From Silene latifolia (Eukaryota > Streptophyta > Magnoliopsida > Caryophyllales > Caryophyllaceae): DNA of 64,000 nt. Below, one piece after another: positions 1-12,367 of this stretch (positions are counted from its first letter, which is position 1; each line of letters begins with the position of its first letter). The DNA lies in the NCBI RefSeq assembly GCF_048544455.1, contig NC_133537.1, positions 313,368,238 to 313,432,237 on the forward strand. Direction: 5' to 3'. The position numbers and the translations under genes are program-made. The notes beneath the pieces are model-generated. The model did not search any database. It worked only from the letters and a program-made list of their open reading frames with translations, and was not told the DNA's origin.

Positions 1-1376
1 GGACTAATTGTTTTAAGTCCATTTTGAATGTAATTAGTCAATACTCGTCATCGTACCCGGGTTAAAATCCGGAATGGTATGTAGAACCAAGGATGACTTT
101 GTGTTGGTGACTAATATGTTTGTTTGAAAATGTAAAGAAATGAAATAAAAGGTTTTAAAATACCTTCTAAATGTCATTAACCAAATATTATCACCGAAAT
201 ACGGATTTAACCGTCATGGTATGAAGAACCAAGGGTGAAAAATGCTTTATGGTTAAAACATGTGAAATGAAACAAAAAGGTTTCGAAAATACTTGAAATG
301 GTAAAAACCGATTACAAATATGAAAAATGGATTAAGGGAAATGACGAGAACAAACACAGTTGATCTCTGGTCTGAATATCTCATTTAGGCGCGAGCCAGT
401 TGGCGACCTAAGGGACTTCTGCCTCAGACCAAAAATCAGTTTTGGCTCGTTTATCCCATGTTTTGGTTCATGTTATGCATGTTTTAGCATGTTAGAGTCA
501 TGAAACAAATGAAAACATAATAAAAGAGGATTTTTACACCCTCATACTTACATGTTTGGTTATGGCGAGTGACCGACGTAAGTGTAACAACTCGTTTGAT
601 CGGAAAAAACTCGGTTTAAAACCGTTTTGGTAAGTAAAAGAGTGTTTTAAAAGTTTAGTGATGGTGTAGTGGTCGAAATGGTCGGTCAAGTGGTTTAATG
701 CACGATGACGGTATCAAACAATGTGTAAGGCTCGTGTTTACGATCGGTAGGTCGTAAATACGCGTCGGGTTGTGACTTAAGAAGTCAAGTCGAGAATTTT
801 AAGGGAGAAAAGAGGGGGTGGACACTCGTGTAAGTCTCAAATGGGTGGCATTTGAGGGGTATTTATAGGAGAATGAGTGGTTGTGTGAGTTTTGAGCGAC
901 GTGGCCACCTGGGCTGCTCAAAGAGGCGCGAGCCACGTCGCGGGTCTTCGAGCTGTGTTGTCGCTTTCACAACAAACGCAATCATGATTTGTTCTATCCT
1001 AGGTTTTGTAGTCACATGTTTGGTACTTGACCATTCATGAATCCGGGAAAACTTAAGGTAGAAGGTTTGAAATGTTTGTTTTTTGTGATTGACTCGGTTT
1101 GACTCGTTGTTGGAGTCGAAATTTGAATTTTTGAGTCGGTTTTTGGTCTGGTGTCGGTTTTGACTCTAGTTAGTGTCATTGCGACCCCGTCGTCGTGCAT
1201 TAAACACTCCAGGTATTTTTGAAATGTTTTGAAATGTTTTATTTTCGAAATCGTTTTAAGTTTTCCGACGTAAAGTTGTACACAAACTGTCGATAAAACG
1301 CCGCGATTCCAAAACATGTTGTAGTCCGATAATCATCGGGTGTTTGTTGGAGTCTCAGCAGATACTGGGTATCTAC
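1..1376 (-). mobile_element. Tat-lineage LTR (family B), truncated by window edge
   Basis: The stretch is nearly the same as the distal 1.37 kb of the two LTRs at 33601-36054 and 48401-50857. Base 1 corresponds to about 34680. It ends on the plus strand in GTATCTACA, which is the TGTAGATAC start of this LTR family read on the minus strand. No polypurine tract follows at 1377, so this is the outer edge of a 5' LTR or a solo LTR whose remainder lies left of the window. The target-site copy should be CCTTG (1377-1381). Confidence 0.85.
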
Positions 1377-1720
1377 ACCTTGCTATCCTTATGATTAGCC
1401 TAGGGAATTAATCGTGTGAAGTTATGAATTGTTGAGGTAGAACCGCGTCTTAGGCCTTTAAATTGTTTGATTTACAACTTATCATTTCTTCTCGCTCATT
1501 TATCTATTTCTTGTTTAGTTTGAATTTCATTTTGTCTTAGGTAGTCTTAGTATAACGAATTCATCCTTTATTGCCGACTTAGCTAAACGATAGGATTAGA
1601 ACAATTAGTAATCTTCTTAACTCCTTGTGGGATCGACCCTCTATTTTGTACAACGATAGATCGTGCACTTGCGAGGTACTATTTGATAACCATCACCGAA
1701 CAATCAAAACCAGGGTCTGT
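1377..1720 (+). mobile_element. tail of a gypsy/Athila-type LTR (remnant)
   Basis: No ORF. The block holds a GGGATCGACCCT motif followed by CGTGCACTTGCGAG, an arrangement typical of the 3' end of many plant gypsy LTRs. A comparable GGTTCGACCCTTACT motif is near the end of the LTRs at 30056 and 53066. It is cut on the left by the family B Tat LTR. The right boundary is uncertain. Confidence 0.4.
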
Positions 1721-2047
1721 GGAGAGGCTCGTACCAAACAGGAGTAAGGCCGATTCCTAGTCCATTTCCTAGAGTAGTGAAAGCCCTTGATACAAACAAG
1801 AGTAAGTACCATGGTATGGATGACGTCAATCGCTATCCATCCTTAGGCCCAAATAAGAATTTGGACCATCTAGACGGGACGATTGGTCGAATGGGTTGGG
1901 TTGGGCCTAGGAAGGCCGAATAAAACGGTCTAGGAAGACCGAGTTATGAAAATCGACAACTGTCTTGTACAAACTATTCCCTAACCTTGTTTAAGTTTCA
2001 CCCTTGGCAACACGTAAGTGTATTAATCCCCAGCGGAGTCGCCAAAC
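1721..2047 (-). mobile_element. 5' leader and primer-binding site of Tat element A (truncated)
   Basis: Read on the minus strand, the LTR beginning at 2048 is followed by TGGCGACTCCGCTGGGG (plus-strand complement at 2028-2044). The same 17 bases border the other Tat LTRs at 33581-33597 and 48381-48397, so this is the primer-binding site. The remaining leader continues left without a gag ORF and is lost by about 1720, so only the 5' LTR and some leader of this element survive. Confidence 0.6.
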
Positions 2048-2523
2048 TGTGGACGCGGGCCCACGGGGGCGAAAAGCGAGCAAGCTTTTCTTGTGCATTT
2101 GTGGAGTCGCCACCAATTTATTGTGGAAAATTGGAAACCGTTCGAATAGCTCGTGCCATGTCAAGTCACAAAGTAGTGATATGAACACCAAGAACTCGCT
2201 ACCCTTAGCATTCTATGTCCAGAATGACTCTCGTGGATGCCAATGAACACGGATGTTCACAGAGATCTGGAGTAAGGGGTGAGGGTACGTATTAGAAAGC
2301 TCTTTTGATCGAACACCTAATCCCGCCCGTCTCGATAGCGGCCTCTACTAATGATTAGGGAAATTGTCTATACTCGATATGTTGTCGATTTATATGCATG
2401 CAATGCAACATTCATTAGATTAATCCTAGCATGTGAGAATTAATACTAAGTCGGTTATCACGTAATTTAACATGCAATTGAGTCGAAGTAGGAATTTAAG
2501 AGCGATTACATGTGAGAGCATAC

Positions 2524-3799
2524 TGATAGATTCATTAATCTCATTAGTATACATATTCATATATGAATTAATTTATTTGGTCATAAAATAAATACAAGAT
2601 CTTATGCATGCAAACTATAAACAAGATTAGAGAATAAATCATCACTTCTTACATTTGTGTTTCGGATTTTGGGCACCAACAAGATCTCCTTCTTGTTAGT
2701 TCTTGAGCTTTCCAACAATGGATGAACAAAGGTTCAAATTAGAACCTCCCCCAAAAGCTTATACCCAAGGAATACCCTTAATAACTAATTATTATTATGA
2801 GCTAGTAATAATACTAATCTTACTTAAAATTAGGACACAAAATATTAATTTGTCCTCTCTTATTTCGGTCAAGAGAGAAGAGTTTTGTGAGGTTTTATTT
2901 CTCTAAAATGTTTCACAAGTTGTAGAGAGAATCATAATTTTCTAACACTAGAAAATCATATAATAAGTTGTGAATGAATAATAGGGGAAAAACCCTCTAT
3001 CTTTTCCTCTAGAAAACCGGTGGGGAGGGGGAAAATAGGCCAATGCATGGTCTTGTTCTTCTCAAGATGAGACTAGGCATACAAGGCTAAATAATAGGTT
3101 TAATCATCATGTCTCCAATTAAAAATACAAACACAAGATAAACCTTATTCCCCTCCAATATTTCGGTACACTTGAATAAAATGGGTAGTCCATTTTATTT
3201 TGTCACTTGTCAATTTTGTCACATGTTACATGTTACATGACATGTCACAATGCAATCTATTTTTAACATATTAAAAATCAACATATTAATAAAATATGTC
3301 ACATACAAAATTAACTAGTAATTCTTGATTACTTGTACCAAAATGGTTTATCAAATTATAAATTACAATAACTTGTATTTATAATAAATTATTCATTCTG
3401 TTACAATTGTTTCGTAAACAATATTTTATTCTAAGTAATAAAACAATTCGATTACTTAGACCGTATCTAATTTAATCGAATTACAATAAGACACGTTAAC
3501 TTTACTCACAAAACATCCGTCAATTTTAAGCAATTTAATTAACTCGTATCGGTATACGATTAATTAAAGAATCAATTAAGAGTATTTCCCTATAGGTATG
3601 ACCTAAGGGGATCAATTGATCACCACTGTCGCACGACAGTAATGTCAAACTCTAGTCAGCCAATCATTACCGATATGTGTGGACCAGTTGACTGTAAAAT
3701 ATTACTTCCCACATGTATTCTTAAATATGAGATTTAAATATGTGATCATCATGATCTACAATTGTGATCGCATTATTGTCGGGGACACTTACTCCAACA
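2524..3799 (-). repeat. Copia-1 3' LTR (1276 bp)
   Basis: It is the same sequence as the LTR at 10284-12367 once the 0.8-kb insertion there is removed. On the minus strand it starts TGTTGGAGTAAGTGTCC and ends in TATCA; the other copy ends in TAACA, so the terminal motif differs by one base. A few other substitutions and a short indel near 3230 separate the copies. Confidence 0.93.
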
Positions 3800-3812
3800 A
3801 TCTCCCACTTGT
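3800..3812 (-). promoter_or_regulatory. Copia-1 polypurine tract
   Basis: On the minus strand AAGTGGGAGATT immediately precedes the TGTTGGAGTAAG start of the 3' LTR. This is the standard position of the plus-strand primer for reverse transcription. Confidence 0.8.
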
Positions 3813-4563
3813 CCTCGACAAGTGTGCGTCACCAATTCTCTTGTCCTATTACTATCTCCCACTCAATGCAAGGTGTCTTTCGGGTCGTACTTGCAAGTGA
3901 TCATATCGAGAGTGGTTTCCTCGATCTGGAGAATAACTGATTGACCGGAATTATCTACCATAGATACCTTCCGAGCGTGGCCACGCATTTCTAGTTCATT
4001 ACTCCTCGAGTGGCCCTGAGATATTGTGTTTAACCCTGACAAGGGGTGGAAAATTCCTATCGCACTATTCCCTTCGATTAGCCACGGCCATCATAACCCA
4101 AAATATGCCCATTTGACCCCATTTATGAAGGTCGTAGTAACATAAATCAAAGTTAATCTGAAACTGTGCCACCTTAGGCGAACAGTCTTTAGTCAAAGAA
4201 TTGACTCATTAGAATACTATAGTAGCTCTCGCCACGACCAGGCTATATAAATTTGTCAGAACTCTATAAGCGGTCATTAGCCCGACAAGGTGTTCCTAAC
4301 AGTCTGCCTATGTGATCGACTAGTCATCTCATATGACTCTATGGCACTTGAACTTGCCATCAATCGCATCACACTCTAGTCACTTCGAGACGTCACCTCA
4401 TACAAGTGAATATGGGTGATTATTATGTCAATTTAGTTCACTTTAATGGGGTTCAATCTTATCTCCACAACCCATTTGATTATGACAAAGTAATGAAAAA
4501 TAAAAGACAAATGTGATTATGCATATGAGCAAATAAAATAACTCTTTTATTTCATATCAAAAT

Positions 4564-7500
4564 CTAACATAAAACTGGCATGCGTTTAAGTCCCATGGAC
4601 GCAACATGTCCATCATGCTTAGCCTGCGATAAAGGCTTGGTGAGCGGATCAGCTATGTTATCATCTGTCCCAACCTTACATATCGTAATTTCCTTTCTTT
4701 CAATGAAATCTCTAATTACATGATATTTTTTAAGTACATGTCTAGATCTATTACTAGACTTTGGCTCTTTGGCTTGGAAGATCGTCCCACTATTATCACA
4801 ATAGAGAGTGATGGGATCATTGGCGGTAGGTACTACTCTTAGACCTTCCATGAATTGCCCGATCCATACAGCTTCCTTGGCAGCTTCTGATACTGCAATG
4901 TACTCAGCCTCCGTTGTTGAATCCGTAGTCACAGCTTCCTTGAAGCTTCTCCAGCTAACAACACCACCATTGAACATGAAAACAAAACCAGCTTGTGATT
5001 TCATGTCATCTTTATCCGTTTGAAAACTTGAGTCCGTGTAACCATTAACACGGAGCTCGGTGTCTCCTCCAAACACTAAGATAGAATCCTTAGTTCTTCT
5101 CAAGTACTTAAGGATGTTCTTGACGGCTATCCAGTGACTCTCACCTGGATTTCCTTGATATCTACTCGTCATGCTCAAGGCATACGAGACATCAGGACGT
5201 GTGCATATCATGGCGTACATGATTGATCCTACGGCGGAAGCATAAGGGATCAACTTCATGCATTCAACATCATGGGGTTCGGTGGGCGATTGAGACTTGC
5301 TCAATATTGTCCCACTTACCATAGGTACCAATCCCCTTTTGGATTTATCCATGCTGAAACGTCGAAGGATCTTATCAACATAAGATTCTTGACTTAGTTC
5401 CAATATCCTCTTGGATCTATCTCTATGGATCCGGATACCTAATATGCGTTGTGCCTCTCCTAAATCCTTTATTTGGAAGTGGTTACCTAACCACTTCTTA
5501 ACAGAAGACAATATCGGAATGTAATTTCCAATGAGTAGTATGTCATCGACATACAAGATTAGGAACACAACATTGCTCCCACTAAATTTCATGTATAAAC
5601 ATGGTTCCTCAACACTTTGAGTGAAACCATTCTCTTTTATCACATGATTGAATCGATGATTCCAACTTCTTGATGCTTCCTTAAGTCCATAAATGGATCT
5701 CTTAAGTTTGCATACTTTGTTAGGATTTTTAGAATCAACAAAACCTTCGGGTTGTATCATGTACACCTCCTCTTCTAAATGCCCATTTAGAAAAGCGGTT
5801 TTGACATCCATTTTCCATATTTCATAATCATAAAATGCGGCAATCGCTAACAAAATCCGTATGGATCTTAGCATGGCTACGGGGGCAAAGGTTTCATCAT
5901 AATGAAGACCTTGGACTTGGGTAAATCCTTTTGCCACTAGCCTAGCTTTGTAGACATCATCATGTCCTTCTATGCCATTCTTGACCTTGAAAATCCATTT
6001 GCATTGAAGAGGTCTTGCCCCTTCAGGCAAATCCACCAAGTTCCAAACTTGGTTTTCATGCATAGAATCCATCTCGGACTTCATGGCTTCAAGCCATAAG
6101 GAGGAATTGGGACTAGATATTGCGGCTTTGTAGGTGGCGGGCTGGTCACTTTCTAAAAGCAACACATCGAGTGTTCCATATTCTTCTATAAGTCCAATAT
6201 ATCGATCGAGATGGCGAGAAAATCGGCCCGTTATTCTAAGTGGAGGAGGGACAACCGCGCTAGACGACGAAGGAACATCTTCTTGCGTCTCTACCTCGGT
6301 TTGTGGCTCTTGAACTTCATCAAGTTCAAAATTTCTCCCACTCTGTCTATTAGAAATAAATTCTCTTTCTAAGAAGACAACCTCGCAAGACACAAACACT
6401 TTGTTTTCTTGAGGTTTATAGAAGTGATAACCTCTTGAGGCGGTAGAATATCCTACAAAGATGCATTTTTCAGATCGTGGGGCTAGCTTGTTGTCACTTT
6501 TAACTTTGACATAAGCATCACAACCCCAAATTTTCAAATAAGATAGATCTGGAACTTTTCCTCTCCATATCTCATATGGAGTCTTTTCGGTTGCTTTGGT
6601 AGGACTAATGTTCAAAGATTTCATTGCGGTTTGGATCGCAAATCCCTAAAACGAGTTTGGTAGCTCGGTTTGACTCATCATTGATCGAACCATATCAAGT
6701 AGGGTTCGATTTCTCCTTTCAGCAACACCATTGAGTTGTGGTGTTCCGGGTGGAGATAGTTGTGATATTATGCCACAACCTTTCAAGTGTGAATCGAATT
6801 CATGGCTAAGATATTCTCCACCATGATCGGATCGTAGTGCTTTTATCCTTTTGTTCAATTGGTTCTCTACTTCATTTTGAAATTCCTTGAATTTCTCAAA
6901 AGCTTCACTCTTATGCTTCATTAAATAGATATACCCATATCTACTCAAGTCATCGGTGAAGGTTATGAAGTAGTCATAATTTCCTCGAACGGTGATACTC
7001 ATTGGTCCACACACATCAGTATGTATGAGTCCCAATAGTTCACAAGCTCGTGTTCCTTTACCGCTAAAAGGATTACGAGTCATCTTGCCAAGAAGGCAAT
7101 ATTCGCATGTTCCATATGATTGATAATCAAATGGTGTAATCACATTAGTCGAAATTAATCTTTTGATGCGATTCTCGTTTATGTGACCTAATCGACAATG
7201 CCAAATGAACGATTCATTTAGATCACTTGATTTGAGTTTCTTTGATTGAATGTTGTAGATGTCATTAGTTGGATTCGAGGTTTCTAAAATATAAATGCCA
7301 TTAATGGAAGGAGCTTGGCCTATAACCAAGTCGTTCCTTGAAATAATACAACGATTGTTTTTAATGACAAAACAAAAACCATCCATGTCTAACATGGCGA
7401 TTGAAATAATGTTTTTAGAAAGTGTAGGCACATAAAAATAATTATGTAAATACAACTCAAATCCATTAGGCAAAGCCAATACATAAGTTCCCTTGGATTC

Positions 7501-8112
7501 GGCCGCTACTCGAGCTCCATTTCCAAGGCGTAGATCCACATCTCCTTTGCTAACCCTCTTCACGTCTCTTAGCCCCTGTAAATGATTACAAAGGTGAGAA
7601 CCACAACCGGTATCCAGTACCCATGTCGTAGTGGAAGTATAATTTACATCAATAACATAAATTTCCTTAGGAATTTTACCTTTTGGAACGATGATTCCTT
7701 CCCTTATATTTCGCAAATATATAGGACAATTCCTAAGCCAATGTCCCATGCCATAGCAATAATGGCATTCATCTTCAACTTGCTTGAAGTTTTTCCCTTT
7801 CTTTCCCTTCTTCTTGAACCTTTTGCCCCTAGAAGCAAGAGCTTGATTGCTTGAGCTCCCACTAGTTTCGGCATCTTTCTCCTCCAAAGATAAAGATCCT
7901 ATAGATTTTATGAGGCGGTCTTCCTGAGACCGGCTCACAAGATATCTAGTAGTAGGTGGTTTAGAAGAGGTGATGAAGTTTAGGTTTCCATCCGAACCTA
8001 TCCCAAAATGAAGTTCTCTAGTAGTGTCGAAATCATTGTTGAAGCAAACGTCGTCAAAAACGTTGTGGCAAGACTCAATAGTTATCGGTGTAGTAGCGTT
8101 TGATGGATTCAT
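4564..8112 (-). pseudogene. Copia-1 Gag-Pol polyprotein, one premature stop
   Basis: Two open segments in one frame (8112-6646 and 6624-4564) are separated by a TAG at 6646-6648 in the integrase, where the family has a tryptophan (TGG). The first segment (488 aa) has a CCHC knuckle at residues 116-129, protease DTGC at 167-170, the integrase HHCC zinc finger (H305, H310, C336, C339) and the catalytic triad D366, D429 and E465 with the usual 35-residue spacing. The second segment (686 aa) has reverse transcriptase with YVDD and a C-terminal RNase H ending near the LTPADPLTKP-type tail. The start shown is the first Met of the open frame and lies only about 115 residues before the knuckle, so the capsid part of Gag seems missing. 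The region from 3813 to 4563 between stop and polypurine tract has no ORF. Confidence 0.93.
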
Positions 8113-10268
8113 TGTAATGAACTACAAGTATGGAGGAAAAGAAAATATTAACATTTGTCTTTTTAATCATACTTGTAAATTAATTTAACAAGATATGAGC
8201 ATTTATATAGTGACCTCTACCCAACTATTATAAATGATTCCAAGATCCAAATTCATATTAACTTGGGCACGCTTTGGTGATACAACCCTCATCAATATAA
8301 CTCGGTGGATTAACTCTTTAATCGATTCTACTTTTAGAACTCTTGGTCGATAAAATTACATTAATATTTATCTTTAGCCCAAAACACATCCGGCTATGGT
8401 CGAGAATACTTTTGTTGAGTTCAACCCAAATTTCGAATAAATGTGTCCATGATCCAAATCCACATTAACTTGGGCACGCTTTGGCGATACAACCCTCATC
8501 AACATGAATTCGGTGGATAGACATTTATCACCCACTTCCCCTACGTAACAAGGTTTGTACCCCGGTTTGGCCGAGCGCACTCCCTCACGAAATAGGTTTA
8601 CATGGTTTCTAATTTTTGGTAAGGCTAAGTCTCAATTGTTTATTTAGCTAGAGGTCATGTCAATTTATTATCTATCACGTTTTAAGTGAACTAAAGCGGT
8701 GAACTACGATAATTGTAATTGACACGGTCGATAAACTCGATTTAAAATGCATGTTTAGTTATGGCGATTTAGCGATGCATGCAACATATAAATAAAATGC
8801 AAAGCATAAAAATAAAGTCCTAGTATGGCCTTCCTAAAATAGTAAATCTAATAAACTATTACAAATGCGGAAACCAACTCCTTTGGTCCCTTGAACTTCG
8901 GTCTTGGCACGCATCTCGAGGTAACACCGTCTTCATGGAAACTCTGGGAAAATTACAAATAATAAATAAAATTACATAATTTCCTATTATACATTTGTAA
9001 TAAAAATAAATCTATTAAATTACAAAACGGTGATACGAGATCACAATAATTACAACCGAATCGATATTCCCATACATTTCGGGTAATACCAATTAAAAAC
9101 TAAGGCCAAACTAAGTAAAATTACATAATTCAAAAATTATATAAAATAAAAATATGACAATCATAAATAAAATGCAGCATTATAATATGTATGAACATGC
9201 TTATGCTAAATCGCCTTTTAAGAGCCAATATCGTATATTTTATCGGTTTTTATGGGTTTGCGTGATTTATCTTATTAAAATCACAATAATTACATAAATT
9301 CATATTTATGTACAAGTTAATTACCCTAACCATCTTAGGACTCAAAACTTAGTCTTCACTAATATTTTGACAATAACTCAACTTGATTTCTTAATATTGT
9401 TCATTATGGACCAAAATACAAAATTATACTATAAACTTCAAATTAAATCATAAAAATTTCAAATAATTTCAAAATTTGAAATTTAAACTCATGAACATTC
9501 TGGAAAAAATACCATGACACTCATAATGTTCAAAACTTAGGTTAAAAATTTCGAAAATTTATCGAGAAAAACAATGTTGCGGTTTATCGGTTTTAACAAA
9601 TATGACCATTAAAATATGAGAAAAATTATTTTCATCAACTTATCACTTTTAGATATGAAATATATGATAAAATGCAATATGTGACGTTTTTCTTTAGTCA
9701 TGAAATATGTTTTAGCATTATAACTAATTATAGTCACTATTTATGTGATTTTTCATCAAAAATTCATAAATCATGCAAAAAGACTTCAATATAGCCAAAT
9801 ATTTTACACACATCTTGTAAAATTGCATGTGACAACATACTAAATTTCCATGACCAGATTCGAAATATAACTCATATTAACCTATTTACCTATTTAAATA
9901 CAATTTTAACTTATAAAATTCATATTTTGAGCAAAACAACTTATTTTAACATAAAAATTTACAGGCCATCAGTAGATAATATATGTGAAAACATATCCAA
10001 AAACCACTGAACAATTCGAAGTTTAGCTATTTTTCGTCCAAAAATGACATTTTTCTCATAAAAATCACATTTTAATGCCAAAAATATAAAAAATGAACAA
10101 TAAAATCCATAAATGAACCAAAATATCCCAAATACATTTTAGGACCAGAAACTTTAACATGCAAGGTGATTTCGTGATATATCATAATAAACACAAAATT
10201 ACAAGTTTTATTTGTTAATAAGATTAACTCGGAAAAATAATAAACCGATTTGCATGCAAACAACCTAA
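8113..10268 (-). other. Copia-1 long leader with an internal direct repeat
   Basis: About 2.1 kb of A/T-rich sequence lies between the primer-binding site and the first polyprotein codon. No ORF over about 70 codons is convincing and no Gag capsid sequence can be seen. A segment of about 73 bp containing ACTTGGGCACGCTTTGG is present twice, at 8238-8310 and 8447-8518, with a few substitutions. Confidence 0.6.
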
Positions 10269-10281
10269 GGCTCTGATACCA
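10269..10281 (-). promoter_or_regulatory. Copia-1 primer-binding site (initiator tRNA-Met type)
   Basis: The minus strand reads TGGTATCAGAGCC two bases inside the 5' LTR end. It is complementary to the 3' end of plant initiator tRNA-Met, the usual primer for plant Copia elements. Confidence 0.9.
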
Positions 10282-10283
10282 CT

Positions 10284-12367
10284 TGTTAGATTCATTAATC
10301 TCATTAGTTTACATATTCATATATGAATTAATTTATTTGGTCATAAAATAAATACAAGATCTTATTCATGCAAACTATAAACAAGATTAGAGAAGAAATC
10401 GTCACTTCTTACATTTGTGTTTCGGATTTTGGGCACCAATAAGATCTCCTTCTTGTTAGTTCTTGAGCTTTCCAACAATGGATGAACAAAGGTTCAAATT
10501 AGAACCTCTCCCAAAAGCTTATACCCAAGGAATACCCTTAATAACTAATATTATTATGATGCTAGTAATAATACTAATCTTACTTAAAATTAGGACACAA
10601 AATATTAATTTGTCCTCTCTTATTTCGGTCAAGAGAGAAGAGTTTTGTGAGGTTTTATTTCTCTAAAATGTTTCACAAGTTGTAGAGAGAATCATAATTT
10701 TCTAACACTAGAAAATCATATAATAAGTTGTGAATGAATAATAGAGGAAAAACCCTCTATCTTTTCCTCTAGAAAACCGGTGGGGAGAGGGAAAATAGGC
10801 CAATGCATGGTCTTGTTCTTCTCAAGATGAGACTAGGCATGCAAGGCTAAATAATAGGTTTAATCATCATGTCTCCAATTAAAAATAAAAACACAATATA
10901 AACCTTATTCCCCTCCAATATTTCGGTACACTTGAATAAAATGGGTAGTCCATTTTATTTTGTCACTTGTCAATTTTGTCACATGTTACATGACATGTCA
11001 CAATGCAATGTATTTTTAACATATTAAAAAGGCAAAAGTTAAAAAACGCCCCAGGGGCGTTCGTTTAGCCAATATTAATTTACATATGTACCTCTATGAT
11101 ACCAAATTATACTCATATTCCATAGTTTTACCGTCATTCACGCACTCTTGTTCCTTCTTCTTCTCAACTTCCCCTTTTTCATTTCTCTCTTCCTCTACCA
11201 AATTCCCAGTGACCTTATTTTCTCCCATAAATACTATAATTCGTCCATTAAAATGAAATTTGTATCACGATGATCGATGACTAACCATTCAAGGACTTTA
11301 TCCCTTGTTCAGTGTTCTTTCGGTGCCGTGTAGCGGCGGTGATCAAGCTTAACTCGTTACCTCTGACGTCCTTGTTCCCTATATACCACCAAAACCCTCT
11401 TTTAACCTTATTTCCGAAAAGGGTTCACCATTCTCCCCGATAGGGTGTCTATTGTTCGGAATCTGGCGGCCGCCGATAGACTCATCCGGAAAAAGGGTTT
11501 AGGGTTCAATTTTTTCGGATGAATTTTCGAGCTTGAGAGAAGAAAACGATTTGATTTAATGGCTGGTTTGGGTGGTCAGTGACGGGTGAGGGTGCGGTGG
11601 TGGTCTTGGTGAAGTAACTGGGTGGGGCGGAAGGTAGTATGGTTTTGATAATGGTGAGTGGTAGTTTACTATTGTATCTTGTAATGGTTGGAGAAAGTGG
11701 CGTGGTGTATTAGGAGTTTGTAGTTCAAAAATTGCGGGAGACAAATAGAAGAATCAGTCTTTTTTCTCAATTAAGACGCTATGAATGTCTGAATATTAAG
11801 CTTATCAAGCGCCCAAGGGCAGTCGTTATCAATATCCTATTAAAAATCAACATATTACTAAAATATGTCACATACAAAATTAACTAGTAATTCTTGATTA
11901 CTTGTACCAAAATGGCTTATCAAATTATAAATTACAACAACTTGTATTTATAATAAATTATTCATTCTGTTACAATTGTTTCGTAAACAATATTTTATTC
12001 TAAGTAATAAAACAATTCGATTACTTAGACTGTATCTAATTTAATCGAATTACAATAAGACACGTTAACTTTACTCACAAAACATCCGTCAATTTTAAAC
12101 AATTTAATTAACTCGTATCGGTATACGATTAATTAAATAATCAATTAAGAGTATTTCCCTATAGGTATGACCTAAGGGGATCAACTGATCACCACCGTCG
12201 CACGACAGTAATGTCAAACTTAGTCAGCCAATCATTACCGATATGTGTGGACCAGTTGACTGTAAAATATTACTTCCTACATGTATTCTTAAATATGAGA
12301 TTTAAATATGTGATCATCATGATCTACAATTGTGATCGCATTATTGTCGGGGACACTTACTCCAACA
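10284..12367 (-). repeat. Copia-1 5' LTR, interrupted by a Mutator-like element
   Basis: The 1.27-kb LTR is enlarged to 2084 bp by an insertion at 11031-11837. The flanks match the 3' LTR base for base across the insertion point apart from scattered substitutions, so the 3' LTR serves as the empty-site control. Confidence 0.93.
11031..11837. mobile_element. non-autonomous Mutator-like element (MULE), 807 bp
   Basis: The insertion is bounded by a perfect 9-bp duplication, TATTAAAAA, at 11022-11030 and 11838-11846. The undisturbed site is visible in the other LTR near 3267. Nine-bp duplications are diagnostic of Mutator-like transposition. The ends form an imperfect inverted repeat of about 35 bp, GG...AAAAAACGCCCC against GG...ATAACGACTGCCC. 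No transposase frame is present. The interior has a pyrimidine-rich stretch (11140-11230) resembling a plant 5' UTR and a short minus ORF (11556-11744) rich in Pro and His, so a captured host fragment is possible but unproven. Confidence 0.8.

Larger units (their letters stand above)
2524..12367 (-). mobile_element. Copia-1: complete Ty1/copia retrotransposon
   Basis: The ends are TG...CA and the element is flanked by a perfect 5-bp duplication, CATAC, at 2519-2523 and 12368-12372. Order on the minus strand: 5' LTR (12367 to 10284), primer-binding site TGGTATCAGAGCC, a 2.1-kb leader, one polyprotein frame with zinc knuckle, protease, integrase, reverse transcriptase and RNase H, a purine tract, then the 3' LTR (3799 to 2524). 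The protease-INT-RT order defines Ty1/copia. One nonsense codon breaks the polyprotein and no capsid-type Gag N-terminus is recognisable, so it is probably non-autonomous now. Confidence 0.95.
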
